From positions 806,001 through 870,000 of the forward strand of contig CP112982.1 of NCBI GenBank assembly GCA_041875495.1: 64,000 nucleotides of DNA. Reading direction: 5' to 3'. A program made the translations under genes and the position numbers. The notes beneath the pieces were generated by a model. That model did no database searches, was not told the origin of the DNA, and saw nothing but the letters and a program-made list of their open reading frames with translations. The stretch is from Halomonas sp. CH40 (lineage in GTDB: Bacteria > Pseudomonadota > Gammaproteobacteria > Pseudomonadales > Halomonadaceae). Below are positions 1 to 8,701 of the stretch, in pieces (position 1 is the first letter of the stretch; each line of letters begins with the position of its first letter).

Positions 1-563
1 CGCGTGCGGCCATGGACCACCAGCTGGGAAGCGCCTCCGGCCTCCACGGCCTGGGCACAGGCGACGGCTTGAAGGCGGTTGGAAAAGCCCAGGCGTATTT
101 TGGCCGTCACGGGGATTTCGCCATTCAGTGCTGTGGCAACCGCGTGGACAGCATTGAAAACCCGTTCAGGGTTACGTAATAACGCTGCTCCGCCATCGTG
201 ACGGTTGACAAGCTTGGCAGGGCAGCCGAAATTCAAGTCAATGCTTAACGCGCCCAGCTCAAGCGCTTGGCGTGCGTTGGCGGCCAGTGTTGTCGGGTCT
301 GAGCCCAGTAACTGCAAATGCACCGGGACGCCACTAGGCGTTGCCACTGGTAACTGCTTTAATGAGTGTAGAAGCTCAGGGCAGTGCTTATAGAACACGC
401 GAGAAGGCAGGCGAGCATCGATAACGCGGACAAACTCGGTGACCGTCCAGTCAAAGCCGGCTTCACGGGTCAGGAGGTCGCGGGTCAGGGCATCAATGAC
501 CCCTTCCATTGGCGCTAGGCCTATCCTGCCTTTATGTAGTAAATTAACAACGTTGACTTCCAC
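1..563 (-). CDS. dusC: tRNA-dihydrouridine synthase, DusC-like (3' end outside window)
   Basis: FMN enzyme that reduces a specific uridine in tRNA to dihydrouridine. The translated minus strand shows the N-terminal TIM-barrel signatures of the Dus family: LAPMEGV near residues 16-22 (FMN site), TEFVRV near 42-47, and DLNFGCPAK near 109-117, which carries the catalytic Cys (about C114). The fragment ends in VVHGRT at the window edge, so roughly the last 40 percent is missing. The NFGCP and APMEGV forms fit DusC (U16) better than DusA or DusB, but the C-terminal domain that would settle this is absent. The only reasonable in-frame start is GTG at 563; no strong ribosome site precedes it, so the start is uncertain. 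The gene is divergent from oadG. Confidence 0.85.
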   Translation of the reverse strand, partial: MEVNVVNLLHKGRIGLAPMEGVIDALTRDLLTREAGFDWTVTEFVRVIDARLPSRVFYKHCPELLHSLKQLPVATPSGVPVHLQLLGSDPTTLAANARQALELGALSIDLNFGCPAKLVNRHDGGAALLRNPERVFNAVHAVATALNGEIPVTAKIRLGFSNRLQAVACAQAVEAGGASQLVVHGRT

Positions 564-681
564 TATGGCGCCATTGCATTCAATTCTGAGTGTGGCAGTT
601 TAGTGTACCATTTTTATTGCGCCATTCATGGCTTCACCTCTTTTTGCTGGTCTGCGAGGCTTGAGACGAGGAGTGACTCTG

Positions 682-939
682 ATGCAAGATAGTGACTTAT
701 TGACGGAAGGCCTTGTCCTTATGGGGCTGGGTATGGGGTTTGTATTTGTTTTTCTTACCATTTTGGTAATTACTGTAACGCTGATGTCGATCGTTATCAG
801 GCGCTTCCAGCCTGTAGCCGTCAACTCACCCACACAGAATACGCCAAAGGCCAGTTCCGCCCCTGTCGGCCAGGATGATGAGGTAATGGCGGTCATCAGC
901 GCTGCTGTTCACCGTTATCGTCGTCATAAGGGCCTCTAG
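682..939 (+). CDS. oadG: Oxaloacetate decarboxylase gamma subunit
   Basis: Small membrane subunit that anchors the biotin-carrying alpha subunit to the beta subunit of the Na+-translocating oxaloacetate decarboxylase. The product is 85 aa: one N-terminal transmembrane helix (about residues 10-38, with GLVLMGLGMGFVFVF) and a polar tail ending in VHRYRRHKGL. The family is recognised by the helix motif, the length and the position before oadA and oadB. ATG 682 is chosen because GAGGAG at 668-673 sits 8 nt upstream; the frame is open back to 628 without a comparable ribosome site. The tail lacks a clear His-rich zinc site as described for some OadG proteins. Confidence 0.85.
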   Translation: MQDSDLLTEGLVLMGLGMGFVFVFLTILVITVTLMSIVIRRFQPVAVNSPTQNTPKASSAPVGQDDEVMAVISAAVHRYRRHKGL

Positions 940-1105
940 AAACACCCAGGCACTGTTTGTTTGCTAAGCTACGTAAATTACCTACAAGGTGTAGCGCCAG
1001 AAAAAGCGCTCCTGTGTCAGGGCGAGCGGATGCAGCAACGGCTTGTTTGGCGCCCTTTTTTACGATCCATTTCTAACGATTCACTTGTCAATGCGAGAAA
1101 ACGTC

Positions 1106-2923
1106 ATGAAAGAGACGAAGCGCCCTTTGGGTATTACTGATGTAGTGCTGCGCGACGCCCACCAGTCGCTTTTTGCCACGCGGATGCGCCTGGATGACAT
1201 GCTGCCGATTGCAGAAAAGCTTGATCAGGTAGGTTTCTGGTCGCTGGAATCCTGGGGCGGCGCTACTTTCGATGCCTGTATCCGTTATCTGGGCGAAGAC
1301 CCCTGGGAGCGGATTCGGGCCTTGAAAGAGGCCATGCCCAACACGCCACAGCAAATGCTGTTGCGGGGGCAGAATATCCTGGGTTATCGCCATTATGCGG
1401 ACGACGTTGTGGATCGCTTTGTCGAGCGCGCCAAGATCAACGGCGTTGATGTGTTCCGCGTATTTGATGCGATGAACGACCCACGCAACCTTGAGCGTGC
1501 GATCAAGGCTGTGCGTAATGTCGAAGGGCATGCTCAGGGCACCATTTCGTACACGGTAAGCCCGGTACATACCCTGGATAGCTGGGTGGATCTGGCCAAG
1601 ACCATTGCAGACATGGGTGCAGACTCTCTGGCTATCAAGGATATGGCGGGGCTGTTGACGCCGTATACAGCGTTTGACTTGGTAACGCGTCTTAAGCAGG
1701 AATTGTCGATTCCGATTCATATGCAGTGTCACGCCACAACAGGGCTTTCAACCTCAACAATTCTCAAGGCGGTGGAAGCGGGTATTGATAACGTTGATAC
1801 CGCAATTTCTTCCATGTCCATGACCTATGGCCACAGCCCGACCGAGTCGGTGGTGGCCATGCTGAAAGATACCGAACGTGATACCGGCCTTGACCTGGAG
1901 CTGCTTGAAGATATCGCTGGTTACTTCCGCGAAGTGCGTAAAAAGTACGCGGCCTTTGAAGGTTCCCTGAAAGGTATTGATTCGCGGATTCTGGTGGCTC
2001 AGGTGCCGGGTGGCATGTTGACCAATATGGAAGGCCAGTTGAAAGAGCAGGGGGCCGGCGACAAACTGGATGATGTGCTGAGTGAAATCCCCCGCGTGCG
2101 CGAAGACCTGGGTTTTATTCCTCTGGTAACGCCGACATCGCAGATTGTCGGTACCCAGGCGGTGATGAATGTGATGATGGGCGCACGCTATAAGTCTATC
2201 TCCAAGGAAGTACAGGCACTTTTAAAAGGTGAATACGGTTCTGCGCCAGCGCCCTTTAATGCCGAACTGCAAAAGCGTGTGCTGGAAGGCGGCGAGCCGA
2301 TTACCTGTCGCCCGGCGGATAACCTACAGCCGGAAATGGACAAGCTGACGACTGAGCTTCAGGAAAAAGCCAAGGCAGAGGGTATTCGCCTGGCTGAAGG
2401 TGAGCGTCAGGTAGATGACGTGTTGACTTATGCACTTTTCCCGCAGATTGGCCTCAAGTTCCTGAAAAACCGTGACAACCCGGATGCCTTTGAGCCCGCG
2501 CCGCAGGCGCAGGAAACCAGCGCATCAGGTGTGCCTGCCAAGGCTGAGCCGGCCCAGCCGCCTGCGGTTGCACAAGGGCCTGAAACCTACACTGTTAAGC
2601 TTAACGGTAAGGCCTATGTGGTAGAGGTGGCAGAAGGTGGCGACATTGCTGATGTTCAGCAGCAAGGTGAGGCACCCGAATCCGCACCCGCAGCAGCGGC
2701 GCCAGCCCCCAGTGGTGAGGCTATTAACGCCCCATTGGCCGGTAACATCTTCAAAGTGAACGTCAAACCTGGCGATACAGTGGCCTCGGGTGACGTGGTC
2801 ATCATTCTGGAAGCCATGAAGATGGAAACCGAAGTGCGAGCCTCCAGTGGCGGAACCGTATCTGCCGTGAAAGTCAGTGAGGGCGATAGTGTCTCCGTTG
2901 GCGATGCGCTGATCGAACTCTAA
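1106..2923 (+). CDS. oadA: Oxaloacetate decarboxylase alpha subunit (biotin protein)
   Basis: Carboxyltransferase subunit that moves CO2 from oxaloacetate to its own biotin, giving pyruvate; the beta subunit then decarboxylates the carboxybiotin and pumps Na+. The product is 605 aa from ATG 1106. It has an N-terminal HMGL-like TIM barrel with [11 protein letters not shown] near the start, a conserved carboxylase domain, an Ala/Pro-rich linker (about residues 475-535) and a C-terminal biotinyl domain with EAMKMET, the biotinylated Lys being about K572. ATG 1091 and a longer open frame from 1043 are alternatives; 1106 gives the usual family N-terminus just before [17 protein letters not shown]. 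The gene lies 14 nt before oadB, so one operon is likely. Confidence 0.95.
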   Translation: MKETKRPLGITDVVLRDAHQSLFATRMRLDDMLPIAEKLDQVGFWSLESWGGATFDACIRYLGEDPWERIRALKEAMPNTPQQMLLRGQNILGYRHYADDVVDRFVERAKINGVDVFRVFDAMNDPRNLERAIKAVRNVEGHAQGTISYTVSPVHTLDSWVDLAKTIADMGADSLAIKDMAGLLTPYTAFDLVTRLKQELSIPIHMQCHATTGLSTSTILKAVEAGIDNVDTAISSMSMTYGHSPTESVVAMLKDTERDTGLDLELLEDIAGYFREVRKKYAAFEGSLKGIDSRILVAQVPGGMLTNMEGQLKEQGAGDKLDDVLSEIPRVREDLGFIPLVTPTSQIVGTQAVMNVMMGARYKSISKEVQALLKGEYGSAPAPFNAELQKRVLEGGEPITCRPADNLQPEMDKLTTELQEKAKAEGIRLAEGERQVDDVLTYALFPQIGLKFLKNRDNPDAFEPAPQAQETSASGVPAKAEPAQPPAVAQGPETYTVKLNGKAYVVEVAEGGDIADVQQQGEAPESAPAAAAPAPSGEAINAPLAGNIFKVNVKPGDTVASGDVVIILEAMKMETEVRASSGGTVSAVKVSEGDSVSVGDALIEL

Positions 2924-2937
2924 GAGGTCTTCGTACT

Positions 2938-4260
2938 ATGGATAAGCTAATCACGTTATGGGAAGGCTCGGGGCTTTATAACCTTGAGCTGGGCCAGGCG
3001 GTGATGATTGTGGTGGGGCTTTTACTGCTCTATCTGGCAATCTATAAAAGGTTTGAACCCTTGCTGCTGGTGCCCATTGGTTTCGGCGGTATTCTGGCCA
3101 ATATTCCTGAGGCGGGTCTGGCCATATCGGCCCTGGATCAGGCCATTGAGGTTGGCAAGCCTGCGGTATTGCAGCAGCTTGCACCGGCGCTAGGGGTGGT
3201 GTTGAACCCTCTGGGCGACGTGGAAAGTTGGCGTGAAGCGCTGAAAAGTGTTGCTCATGGCAATACATCGGCGGAGGCGCTGCGCGCCGCCAAGGATGTG
3301 GCTACCAACGTTGGGTACAGCGATGGCATGCTTTACAGCTTTTATAGCGTGGCTATTGCGTCCGGTATCGCGCCTCTGCTGATTTTTATGGGCGTAGGGG
3401 CGATGACTGACTTCGGGCCACTGCTTGCCAATCCGCGGACCCTGTTTCTGGGGGCTGCTGCCCAGTTTGGTATTTTTGCCACCCTGTTTGGTGCTGTAGG
3501 GCTTAGCTCAATGGGTATCATGGACTTCTCGCTCAATCAGGCGGCTGCCATCGGTATCATTGGCGGGGCTGACGGTCCAACGTCCATTTATGTGGCCAGC
3601 GTGCTGGCGCCTGAGTTGCTGGGGGCGATTGCGGTCGCTGCCTATGCGTACATGGCCTTGGTACCCTTGATCCAGCCGCCGATCATGCGTCTTCTGACCA
3701 CACAGAAAGAGCGTGAAATCACCATGACGCAGCTGCGCCCGGTCTCAAAACTGGAGAAAATCGTCTTCCCGCTGATGCTATTGATTCTGGTAGCCCTCTT
3801 TTTGCCAGATGCGGCGCCACTGCTGGGGATGTTCTGTTTTGGTAACCTGATGCGCGAGTGCGGTGTGGTTGAGCGTCTCGCCGATACGGCCCAGAATGCG
3901 CTGATCAACATAGTGACGATTGTACTGGGGTTATCGGTTGGCTCCAAGCTGATGGCAGAAAGCTTTCTGTCAGTGGAAACCCTGGGCATTCTTGGCTTGG
4001 GTATGGTGGCGTTTGCCATCGGTACATCCGCAGGCGTCTTGATGGCCAAGTTGATGAACCTGGTGAGTCGTATGCCGATCAACCCTTTGATTGGCGCTGC
4101 AGGCGTGTCAGCTGTTCCGATGGCGGCGCGGGTTGCCAATAAAGTAGGGCTTGAAGCCAACCCCCATAACTTCCTGCTGATGCACGCCATGGGGCCCAAC
4201 GTGGCCGGCGTGATTGGCTCTGCGGTCGCGGCCGGGGTGATGATCAAGTATCTGGGATAA
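2938..4260 (+). CDS. oadB: Oxaloacetate decarboxylase beta subunit, Na+ pump
   Basis: Integral membrane subunit that decarboxylates carboxybiotin and drives Na+ export. The product is 440 aa, all hydrophobic helices, as expected for OadB. It contains the conserved [10 protein letters not shown] loop (about residues 208-217), whose Asp is essential in characterised OadB proteins, and the C-terminal signature [20 protein letters not shown] before the ATG gives a plausible ribosome site. The gene ends in KYLG-stop, and this five-codon unit is repeated in frame downstream (see the repeat at 4247-4306). Confidence 0.95.
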   Translation: MDKLITLWEGSGLYNLELGQAVMIVVGLLLLYLAIYKRFEPLLLVPIGFGGILANIPEAGLAISALDQAIEVGKPAVLQQLAPALGVVLNPLGDVESWREALKSVAHGNTSAEALRAAKDVATNVGYSDGMLYSFYSVAIASGIAPLLIFMGVGAMTDFGPLLANPRTLFLGAAAQFGIFATLFGAVGLSSMGIMDFSLNQAAAIGIIGGADGPTSIYVASVLAPELLGAIAVAAYAYMALVPLIQPPIMRLLTTQKEREITMTQLRPVSKLEKIVFPLMLLILVALFLPDAAPLLGMFCFGNLMRECGVVERLADTAQNALINIVTIVLGLSVGSKLMAESFLSVETLGILGLGMVAFAIGTSAGVLMAKLMNLVSRMPINPLIGAAGVSAVPMAARVANKVGLEANPHNFLLMHAMGPNVAGVIGSAVAAGVMIKYLG

Positions 4261-4306
4261 AAGTACTTAGGATAAAAGTACCTGGGGTAAAAGCACCTGA
4301 AGGAAA
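4247..4306 (+). repeat. Four tandem 15-bp units spanning the oadB stop codon
   Basis: Four consecutive 15-mers start at 4247, 4262, 4277 and 4292 (unit 1 AGTATCTGGGATAAA, unit 3 AGTACCTGGGGTAAA). The first contains the last oadB codons and its TAA. Because 15 is a multiple of three, units 1 to 3 each place a TAA in the oadB frame, reading KYLG-stop three times; the fourth has diverged to KHLKEK. This looks like slippage or unequal duplication at the gene end. Confidence 0.85.
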
Positions 4307-4353
4307 AGGCAGTAAGCCCTGATAGCGTCAATGAGTAGCTTCAAGGGAAATTC

Positions 4354-4392
4354 AAAAAACGGCATGTGCGAAGAGGCACATGCCGTTTTTTT
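4354..4392. terminator. Bidirectional intrinsic terminator between oadB and yigZ
   Basis: A long perfect stem, AAAAAACGGCATGTGC at 4354-4369 pairing with GCACATGCCGTTTTTT, with a 6-nt loop, has an A-run on one side and a T-run on the other. It can terminate transcripts from both strands and sits between the convergent oadB and yigZ. Confidence 0.9.
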
Positions 4393-4397
4393 GGCCG

Positions 4398-5042
4398 CTA
4401 TGATGGGTCAGGCTGGGAAACCTTCGTGTCTGATTCGATAGTGAGAGTGCTTTTGAGACGGTTCTCCAAGGGGCTGAGATCAAGAGGCTTGTCTCGTGGC
4501 CAGCCGAGGGCCAGTCTAACGCCGTCTCCATCATAGTCAGCGCTGAAAACGGGCAAGGTATTTTCAGCGCACCAGGCGCGGACATCCGCTTCCTGGGAAA
4601 ACTCCAGGCGCAAGGTCAGTGTGTCGCGCTCAATGATTTCACGGGTGGGGAGGGTGTCAAGCGCCTGGCTGACCGCCTGTGCATAAGCCCTTGCCAGTCC
4701 GCCCGTTCCCAGCTTGGTGCCACCAAAATAGCGGATTACCACGCAACCTATTTCACCAATACCGCTGCCGTTCAACACCTGGAACATGGGGCGGCCTGCC
4801 GTGCCACCCGGTTCGCCGTCATCAGAAAAGCCGATGGCCGTCTGCTCACCTGGGGCGCCGGCAATAAAGGCGCTGCAGTGATGGCTGGCGTTGGGATGGG
4901 CGTGTTTTGCCGCCGCTACCAGGGTGTGGAGAGCATCGGGCGAAGGGGTGTGTGCCACCCAGGCAATAAACTGGCTTTTTTCAATCTCGATGTGATGGCT
5001 ATGCCAGCTATGCGCTTCCAGCGCGGGAACGAGATAGCGCAT
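4398..5042 (-). CDS. yigZ: YigZ/IMPACT family protein (UPF0029)
   Basis: Conserved protein of the IMPACT family; the bacterial role is not well defined, and eukaryotic IMPACT regulates the GCN2 kinase. The product is 214 aa, the usual length. It shows the core signature FSDDGEPGGTAGRPM (about residues 72-86) and VIRYFGGTKLGTGGLARAY (about 102-120), followed by a ferredoxin-like C-terminal domain. The start ATG overlaps the stop of the upstream S24-like gene by one base (TAATG), indicating translational coupling. Confidence 0.9.
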   Translation of the reverse strand: MRYLVPALEAHSWHSHHIEIEKSQFIAWVAHTPSPDALHTLVAAAKHAHPNASHHCSAFIAGAPGEQTAIGFSDDGEPGGTAGRPMFQVLNGSGIGEIGCVVIRYFGGTKLGTGGLARAYAQAVSQALDTLPTREIIERDTLTLRLEFSQEADVRAWCAENTLPVFSADYDGDGVRLALGWPRDKPLDLSPLENRLKSTLTIESDTKVSQPDPS

Positions 5043-5446
5043 TAATGCTCCGTTAGATAGTGTTCAACCCCCATGACAAGGTTAAGTACCTGGATATCCT
5101 GGTTACGCAGGTAGATGGCAGGCACGTTGTCATCTTGCGCAAGCAGGTAGAGGCCATGGCGGTCAATGATCAGGCGTTGCAGCTTGATCGGCTTGTGATT
5201 GATTTCTGCACTGGCGGTTTCATTAGCGGTTCCCGTCTGGCAGCGACGGATGATAATGACATCTCCATCAAACAGGTTGCAATCCTGCATGCGGTTGCCG
5301 CGCACTCTGACCGCATAGGTAGTGTGGCGTCGTGTGGTGTTGTTGGCAGTGCTGGGAACAGGCGCCCTGCGGCTGGCCCAGAGCCGATTCACACGGTGAG
5401 AAAGGGAGGGTGCTTGATCAACGGAAATGGCAGTCGTGGCGCTCAT
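5042..5446 (-). CDS. LexA/UmuD (S24)-fold protein lacking catalytic Ser and Lys
   Basis: The 134-aa product matches the C-terminal fold of LexA, UmuD and phage repressors: TYAVRVRGNRMQDCNLFDGDVIIIR at about residues 43-67 (stretches TYAVRVRGNRM and LFDGDVIII) and LQRLIIDRHGLYLLAQDDN further on. In active S24 proteins the motif is G-x-S-M and a second motif has V-K-R-L. Here the nucleophile Ser is Arg (R52) and the general-base Lys position is Gln (Q90), so self-cleavage should be lost. There is no N-terminal DNA-binding domain of normal size; only about 40 polar residues precede the fold. A good ribosome site (GGAGA) precedes ATG 5446. It is translationally coupled to yigZ and divergent from ccmA. 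Function unknown; protease activity is unlikely. Confidence 0.7.
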   Translation of the reverse strand: MSATTAISVDQAPSLSHRVNRLWASRRAPVPSTANNTTRRHTTYAVRVRGNRMQDCNLFDGDVIIIRRCQTGTANETASAEINHKPIKLQRLIIDRHGLYLLAQDDNVPAIYLRNQDIQVLNLVMGVEHYLTEH

Positions 5447-5551
5447 TGATAGTCTCCAGCATCAGGGCAATGGATATAGGCAGGCAGTCAATCGATGCCT
5501 GTTTTGCTAGGCACGCTTTAACGAACCGTGCTTTACTGAGCATGTCTTTTC

Positions 5552-5588
5552 ATACAGTGTTTTCAGTATACATGGTTTTCTATACAGT
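5552..5588. promoter_or_regulatory. Repeated ATACAGT motifs between the S24-like gene and ccmA
   Basis: The 278-bp divergent gap (5447-5724) contains ATACAGT at 5552-5558, CAGTATAC at 5564-5571 and ATACAGT at 5582-5588. The half-sites resemble LexA half-sites (CTGTAT/ATACAG), but no pair has the correct CTGT-N8-ACAG spacing. It may be an operator for the S24-like gene or ccmA; this is only a suggestion from motif shape. Confidence 0.25.
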
Positions 5589-5724
5589 TCCAGCGGGTTT
5601 TCGGCCGACCTGTCAGGACGATAACTGGCAGTGCTGCTGCGACCTGGCGCCGCAGTGGGTGACTGGCGGGATAGACGCTTTCCGTGTAAAGTTCGCACAC
5701 AATTAATTGTGTCTGGAGAGCGCC

Positions 5725-6345
5725 TTGAGCCTGTGCCTGCAAGCCCGTCAGCTAGCCTGCGAGCGAGATGAACGCTGGCTGTTCAAGGGCCTTGATGTGG
5801 ACATTCGCAGCGGTGAAGTTGTCCGTATCGAAGGCCCTAACGGCAGCGGCAAAACCACTCTGTTAAAGATCCTTTCCGGGCAACTGACTGATTATCATGG
5901 CGAGCTGATTTGGAACGGCGAAGCGATGCGCCAGGTGCGTGAGCACTTCCTGGCCAATCTTTTGTATCTGGGCCATTCCCCAGGGGTTAAAACCGGGTTG
6001 AGCGCGCTTGAAAACCTGGCCTGGTATCAGGCGCTGGATGGCCAGAAAGATAATCAGGCTGCCAGTTGGAAGGCGCTTGAAAACGTCGGCTTAGCCGGAT
6101 TTGAAGATGTGCCAGCCGGTCAGCTTTCCGCCGGTCAACAGCGCCGCATTGCACTGGCCAGGTTAACCCTGACGCCACGCATTCTCTGGGTGCTTGATGA
6201 ACCATTTACCGCCATTGACCGTCACGGCGTTGCGGCACTTGAAGCGCAGTTGGTAGCGCATGCCAATAATGGCGGTTGCGTTATCGTGACGACACACCAT
6301 GAGTTATCATCCTCGCCCGCCTTGCGCCGTATTCAGCTTGGGTAA
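5725..6345 (+). CDS. ccmA: Heme exporter ATP-binding subunit CcmA
   Basis: ATPase of the CcmABCD complex that releases holo-CcmE for cytochrome c maturation. The product is 206 aa. It has Walker A GPNGSGKTT (about residues 37-45), ABC signature LSAGQQRR, Walker B ILWVLDEP and a switch His in TTHH. TTG 5725 is preferred as the start because GGAGAG lies just upstream and the protein then begins at the family's usual point; an in-frame TTG at 5707 is the alternative. It is the first gene of the ccmABCDEFGHI operon. Confidence 0.93.
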   Translation: MSLCLQARQLACERDERWLFKGLDVDIRSGEVVRIEGPNGSGKTTLLKILSGQLTDYHGELIWNGEAMRQVREHFLANLLYLGHSPGVKTGLSALENLAWYQALDGQKDNQAASWKALENVGLAGFEDVPAGQLSAGQQRRIALARLTLTPRILWVLDEPFTAIDRHGVAALEAQLVAHANNGGCVIVTTHHELSSSPALRRIQLG

Positions 6346-6360
6346 TCATGAAGGAGAAAA

Positions 6361-7104
6361 GTGGTGTCGCAGCCTGAAACCGCGAAGCTTGCCCCGGGTC
6401 TGAAACCGCATCTGAAAGAACCCTCAGAAAATTTATCATTGGCCCTTAAGGCAACGCTCAAGCGTGACCTGGTCTTGATGCTGCGCCGCCGTGGCGAGGT
6501 GCTCAACCCGCTGGTATTTTTTGCCTTGGTGATTACCCTGTTTCCAATTGGTATTTCACCAGACCCCAACCTGCTGGCGACCATAGCGCCGGGCCTTCTG
6601 TGGGTGGCGGCCTTATTGGCGGCGCTTCTTTCACTGGATAGCCTGTTTCGCAGTGACTACGACGACGGTAGCCTGGAGCAGCTTTTACTGGCCCCACAGC
6701 CATTGCCTGCGCTGGCCCTGGCCAAGGTGGCGGTGCACTGGCTGTTAACCGGGCTTCCGCTGGCGCTCATGGCCCCGGTATTGGGTATAATGTTGTCGCT
6801 TCCAGGGGGGAGTTATCTGATATTGGCTATTTCACTGGCGCTGGGGAGCGCGATACTCAGCCTGATTGGCGCGATAGGTGCGGCCTTGACGGTTGGCCTG
6901 GCGCGCGGTGGTGTGCTGCTGTCCCTGTTGGTGCTGCCGCTTTATATTCCGGTACTTATTTTTGGGGCGGGTGCCGTTCAAGCGGCGATTGCCGGTGATC
7001 CTGTCACTGCCCATCTGGCCATCCTGGGTGCGCTGTTGGCGGTTGCCTTAATGCTGTCACCCTGGGCGATAGCCGCATCATTGCGAATCAGTATTAACGG
7101 TTGA
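6361..7104 (+). CDS. ccmB: Heme exporter membrane subunit CcmB
   Basis: Six-helix inner-membrane partner of CcmA. The product is 247 aa, with KRDLVLMLRRRGEVLNPLVFF at the start of the conserved domain (KRDL and NPLVFF typical of CcmB) and successive hydrophobic helices to the end. The N-terminus is about 25 residues longer than E. coli CcmB. AAGGAG at 6351-6356 serves GTG 6361 or GTG 6364. Confidence 0.93.
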   Translation: MVSQPETAKLAPGLKPHLKEPSENLSLALKATLKRDLVLMLRRRGEVLNPLVFFALVITLFPIGISPDPNLLATIAPGLLWVAALLAALLSLDSLFRSDYDDGSLEQLLLAPQPLPALALAKVAVHWLLTGLPLALMAPVLGIMLSLPGGSYLILAISLALGSAILSLIGAIGAALTVGLARGGVLLSLLVLPLYIPVLIFGAGAVQAAIAGDPVTAHLAILGALLAVALMLSPWAIAASLRISING

Positions 7105-7116
7105 GGACACGTGTAC

Positions 7117-7857
7117 ATGTGGTCTTTTATTCATAAGCTTGGGTCACCCAAGTGGTTTTATCGGATTAGCGCAAAACTGCAACCCTGGTTCTGGGTGGCT
7201 GCCGCCGGACTGATAGTGGTGGGAACGGTCTGGGGTCTGCTATTTGCACCGGCAGATTATCAGCAGGGTAATAGCTTCCGGATTATCTATGTGCATGTGC
7301 CTGCGGCTTTCCTGGCTCAGTCGATATTTGTTTCGATGGCGGTGGCTGGGCTGGTCTTCATGGTCTGGAAAATTAAAGTTGCCGATATGGCCGCTGCGGT
7401 CATGGCCCCCCTTGGCGCTGCGATGACCTTTGTGTCGCTGTTTTCTGGCGCCGTGTGGGGCGTTCCTACCTGGGGAACCTGGTGGATGTGGGATGCGCGT
7501 CTGACATCCATGCTGATCCTGTTATTTCTGTATCTGGGTGTGATTGCGCTCAGGGGCGCGTTCACCAGTCGTGACAGTGCCTCCCGGGCGGCATCGGTGC
7601 TGGCCATGGTGGGGGTGATCAATATTCCGATCATCAAATACTCGGTGGACTGGTGGTATACCCTGCACCAACCGGCCACGTTCACGATCACGTCACGCCC
7701 GGCAATGCCCATGGATATGTGGCTGCCGCTGCTGATCATGGTGTTGGGTTTTTACAGCTTTTTTATCGCCCTGACCCTGATGCGGACACGCAACGAAATT
7801 TTGCGCCGTGAGTCGAATAAACGTTGGGTGCGTGAACTGGTTGAGGAGGCAAAGTAA
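7117..7857 (+). CDS. ccmC: Heme lyase accessory / heme handling protein CcmC
   Basis: Membrane protein that presents heme to CcmE. The product is 246 aa from ATG 7117; GAGGA at 7103-7107 is 9 nt upstream, while in-frame GTG 7111 is too close. The tryptophan-rich WWD signature is visible as [12 protein letters not shown] (about residues 121-132), flanked by conserved periplasmic His residues (HVPAAF early, LHQPATF later). Six membrane helices are expected and seen. Confidence 0.95.
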   Translation: MWSFIHKLGSPKWFYRISAKLQPWFWVAAAGLIVVGTVWGLLFAPADYQQGNSFRIIYVHVPAAFLAQSIFVSMAVAGLVFMVWKIKVADMAAAVMAPLGAAMTFVSLFSGAVWGVPTWGTWWMWDARLTSMLILLFLYLGVIALRGAFTSRDSASRAASVLAMVGVINIPIIKYSVDWWYTLHQPATFTITSRPAMPMDMWLPLLIMVLGFYSFFIALTLMRTRNEILRRESNKRWVRELVEEAK

Positions 7858-8088
7858 ATGGCTTTTGACTCTTTTGCAGAATTTATTGCCATGGGAGGCC
7901 ATGCACCCTATGTCTGGTCCTCCTGGATTATCACACTGCTGTTGATCCTGGGGCTGGTATGGCATGCACGCTTTGAGCGTCGCCAACTGGTGGAGGGTCT
8001 CAAGCGCCGTGCCCGCAGAGAGCAGGTGCGCCAACAGCAAGGTGAACAGGCGACGGTTTATCCAGTTGATCAAGGGGAGTCATCATGA
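7858..8088 (+). CDS. ccmD: Heme exporter small subunit CcmD
   Basis: Small one-helix protein that stabilises CcmC-CcmE and helps release holo-CcmE. The product is 76 aa with the typical start FAEFIAMGGHAPYVWSSW, in which GGHAPYVW is the family hallmark, then one helix and a charged tail. GAGGAGG at 7843-7849 lies inside the end of ccmC; ATG directly follows the ccmC stop. Confidence 0.92.
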   Translation: MAFDSFAEFIAMGGHAPYVWSSWIITLLLILGLVWHARFERRQLVEGLKRRARREQVRQQQGEQATVYPVDQGESS

Positions 8089-8594
8089 CACCTAAACGCA
8101 AGCAGAAACTATTTGTGATTCTCGGTCTTGTATCGTTAACTGCCATTGCGGTCGGGCTGACGCTATATGCCCTTAGAGCCAATATCAATCTGTTCTTCAG
8201 CCCGGTGCAGATTGCTCAGGGCAACGCGCCTGTGGAACGCACCATTCGTGCCGGTGGCATGGTCAAGGAAGGCACGGTGGCCCGTGATGCCGAGACCCTG
8301 AACGTTGAATTTGTGGTGACCGATTACGTTGATGATCTGGATGTTTACTACAGCGGCATCTTGCCGGATCTGTTCCGCGAAGGTCAGGGCGTCGTGGTGG
8401 TCGGGCAGTTGCAGGCAGATGGACGCTTCCGGGCCGATGAAGTGCTGGCCAGGCACGATGAAAACTATATGCCGCCTGAAGTGGCTGAAGCTCTGAAAGA
8501 AGCAGGCTACAAGCCTGAAGACTATCAGGCAAAAGCAGCAGAAATTGGCAAGCGCCTTGAAGCCGAGGGTGTTCCCAAAGCGAGCGATTACTGA
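8085..8594 (+). CDS. ccmE: Heme chaperone CcmE
   Basis: Periplasmic chaperone that binds heme covalently and hands it to CcmF. The product is 169 aa: N-terminal membrane anchor (about residues 8-28), a beta-barrel OB fold, and VLARHDENYMPPEV with the heme-binding His and the following Tyr. The start overlaps the ccmD stop as ATGA, with an AAGGGGAG ribosome site. Confidence 0.95.
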   Translation: MTPKRKQKLFVILGLVSLTAIAVGLTLYALRANINLFFSPVQIAQGNAPVERTIRAGGMVKEGTVARDAETLNVEFVVTDYVDDLDVYYSGILPDLFREGQGVVVVGQLQADGRFRADEVLARHDENYMPPEVAEALKEAGYKPEDYQAKAAEIGKRLEAEGVPKASDY

Positions 8595-8631
8595 TGCGGC
8601 CTGTATCAGCCTTGTCAGTAATTACGCCTTG

Positions 8632-8657
8632 CCCTGTTATCAAGCCCTGCTATCAAG
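8632..8657 (+). repeat. Two tandem 13-bp units between ccmE and ccmF
   Basis: CCCTGTTATCAAG (8632-8644) is followed at once by CCCTGCTATCAAG (8645-8657), differing at one base, and a looser third TTATCAAG ends at 8673. They lie in the only sizeable gap (107 bp) inside the ccm operon. Role unknown. Confidence 0.6.
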
Positions 8658-8701
8658 ATGTTCAGTTATCAAGACGTCACACGTGCTGAACCGGAGCGAA
8701 C

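Noticed and set aside
5552..5588. SOS (LexA) box upstream of the S24-like gene
   Set aside because: Half-sites are present, but none forms CTGT-N8-ACAG; kept only as a weak repeat.
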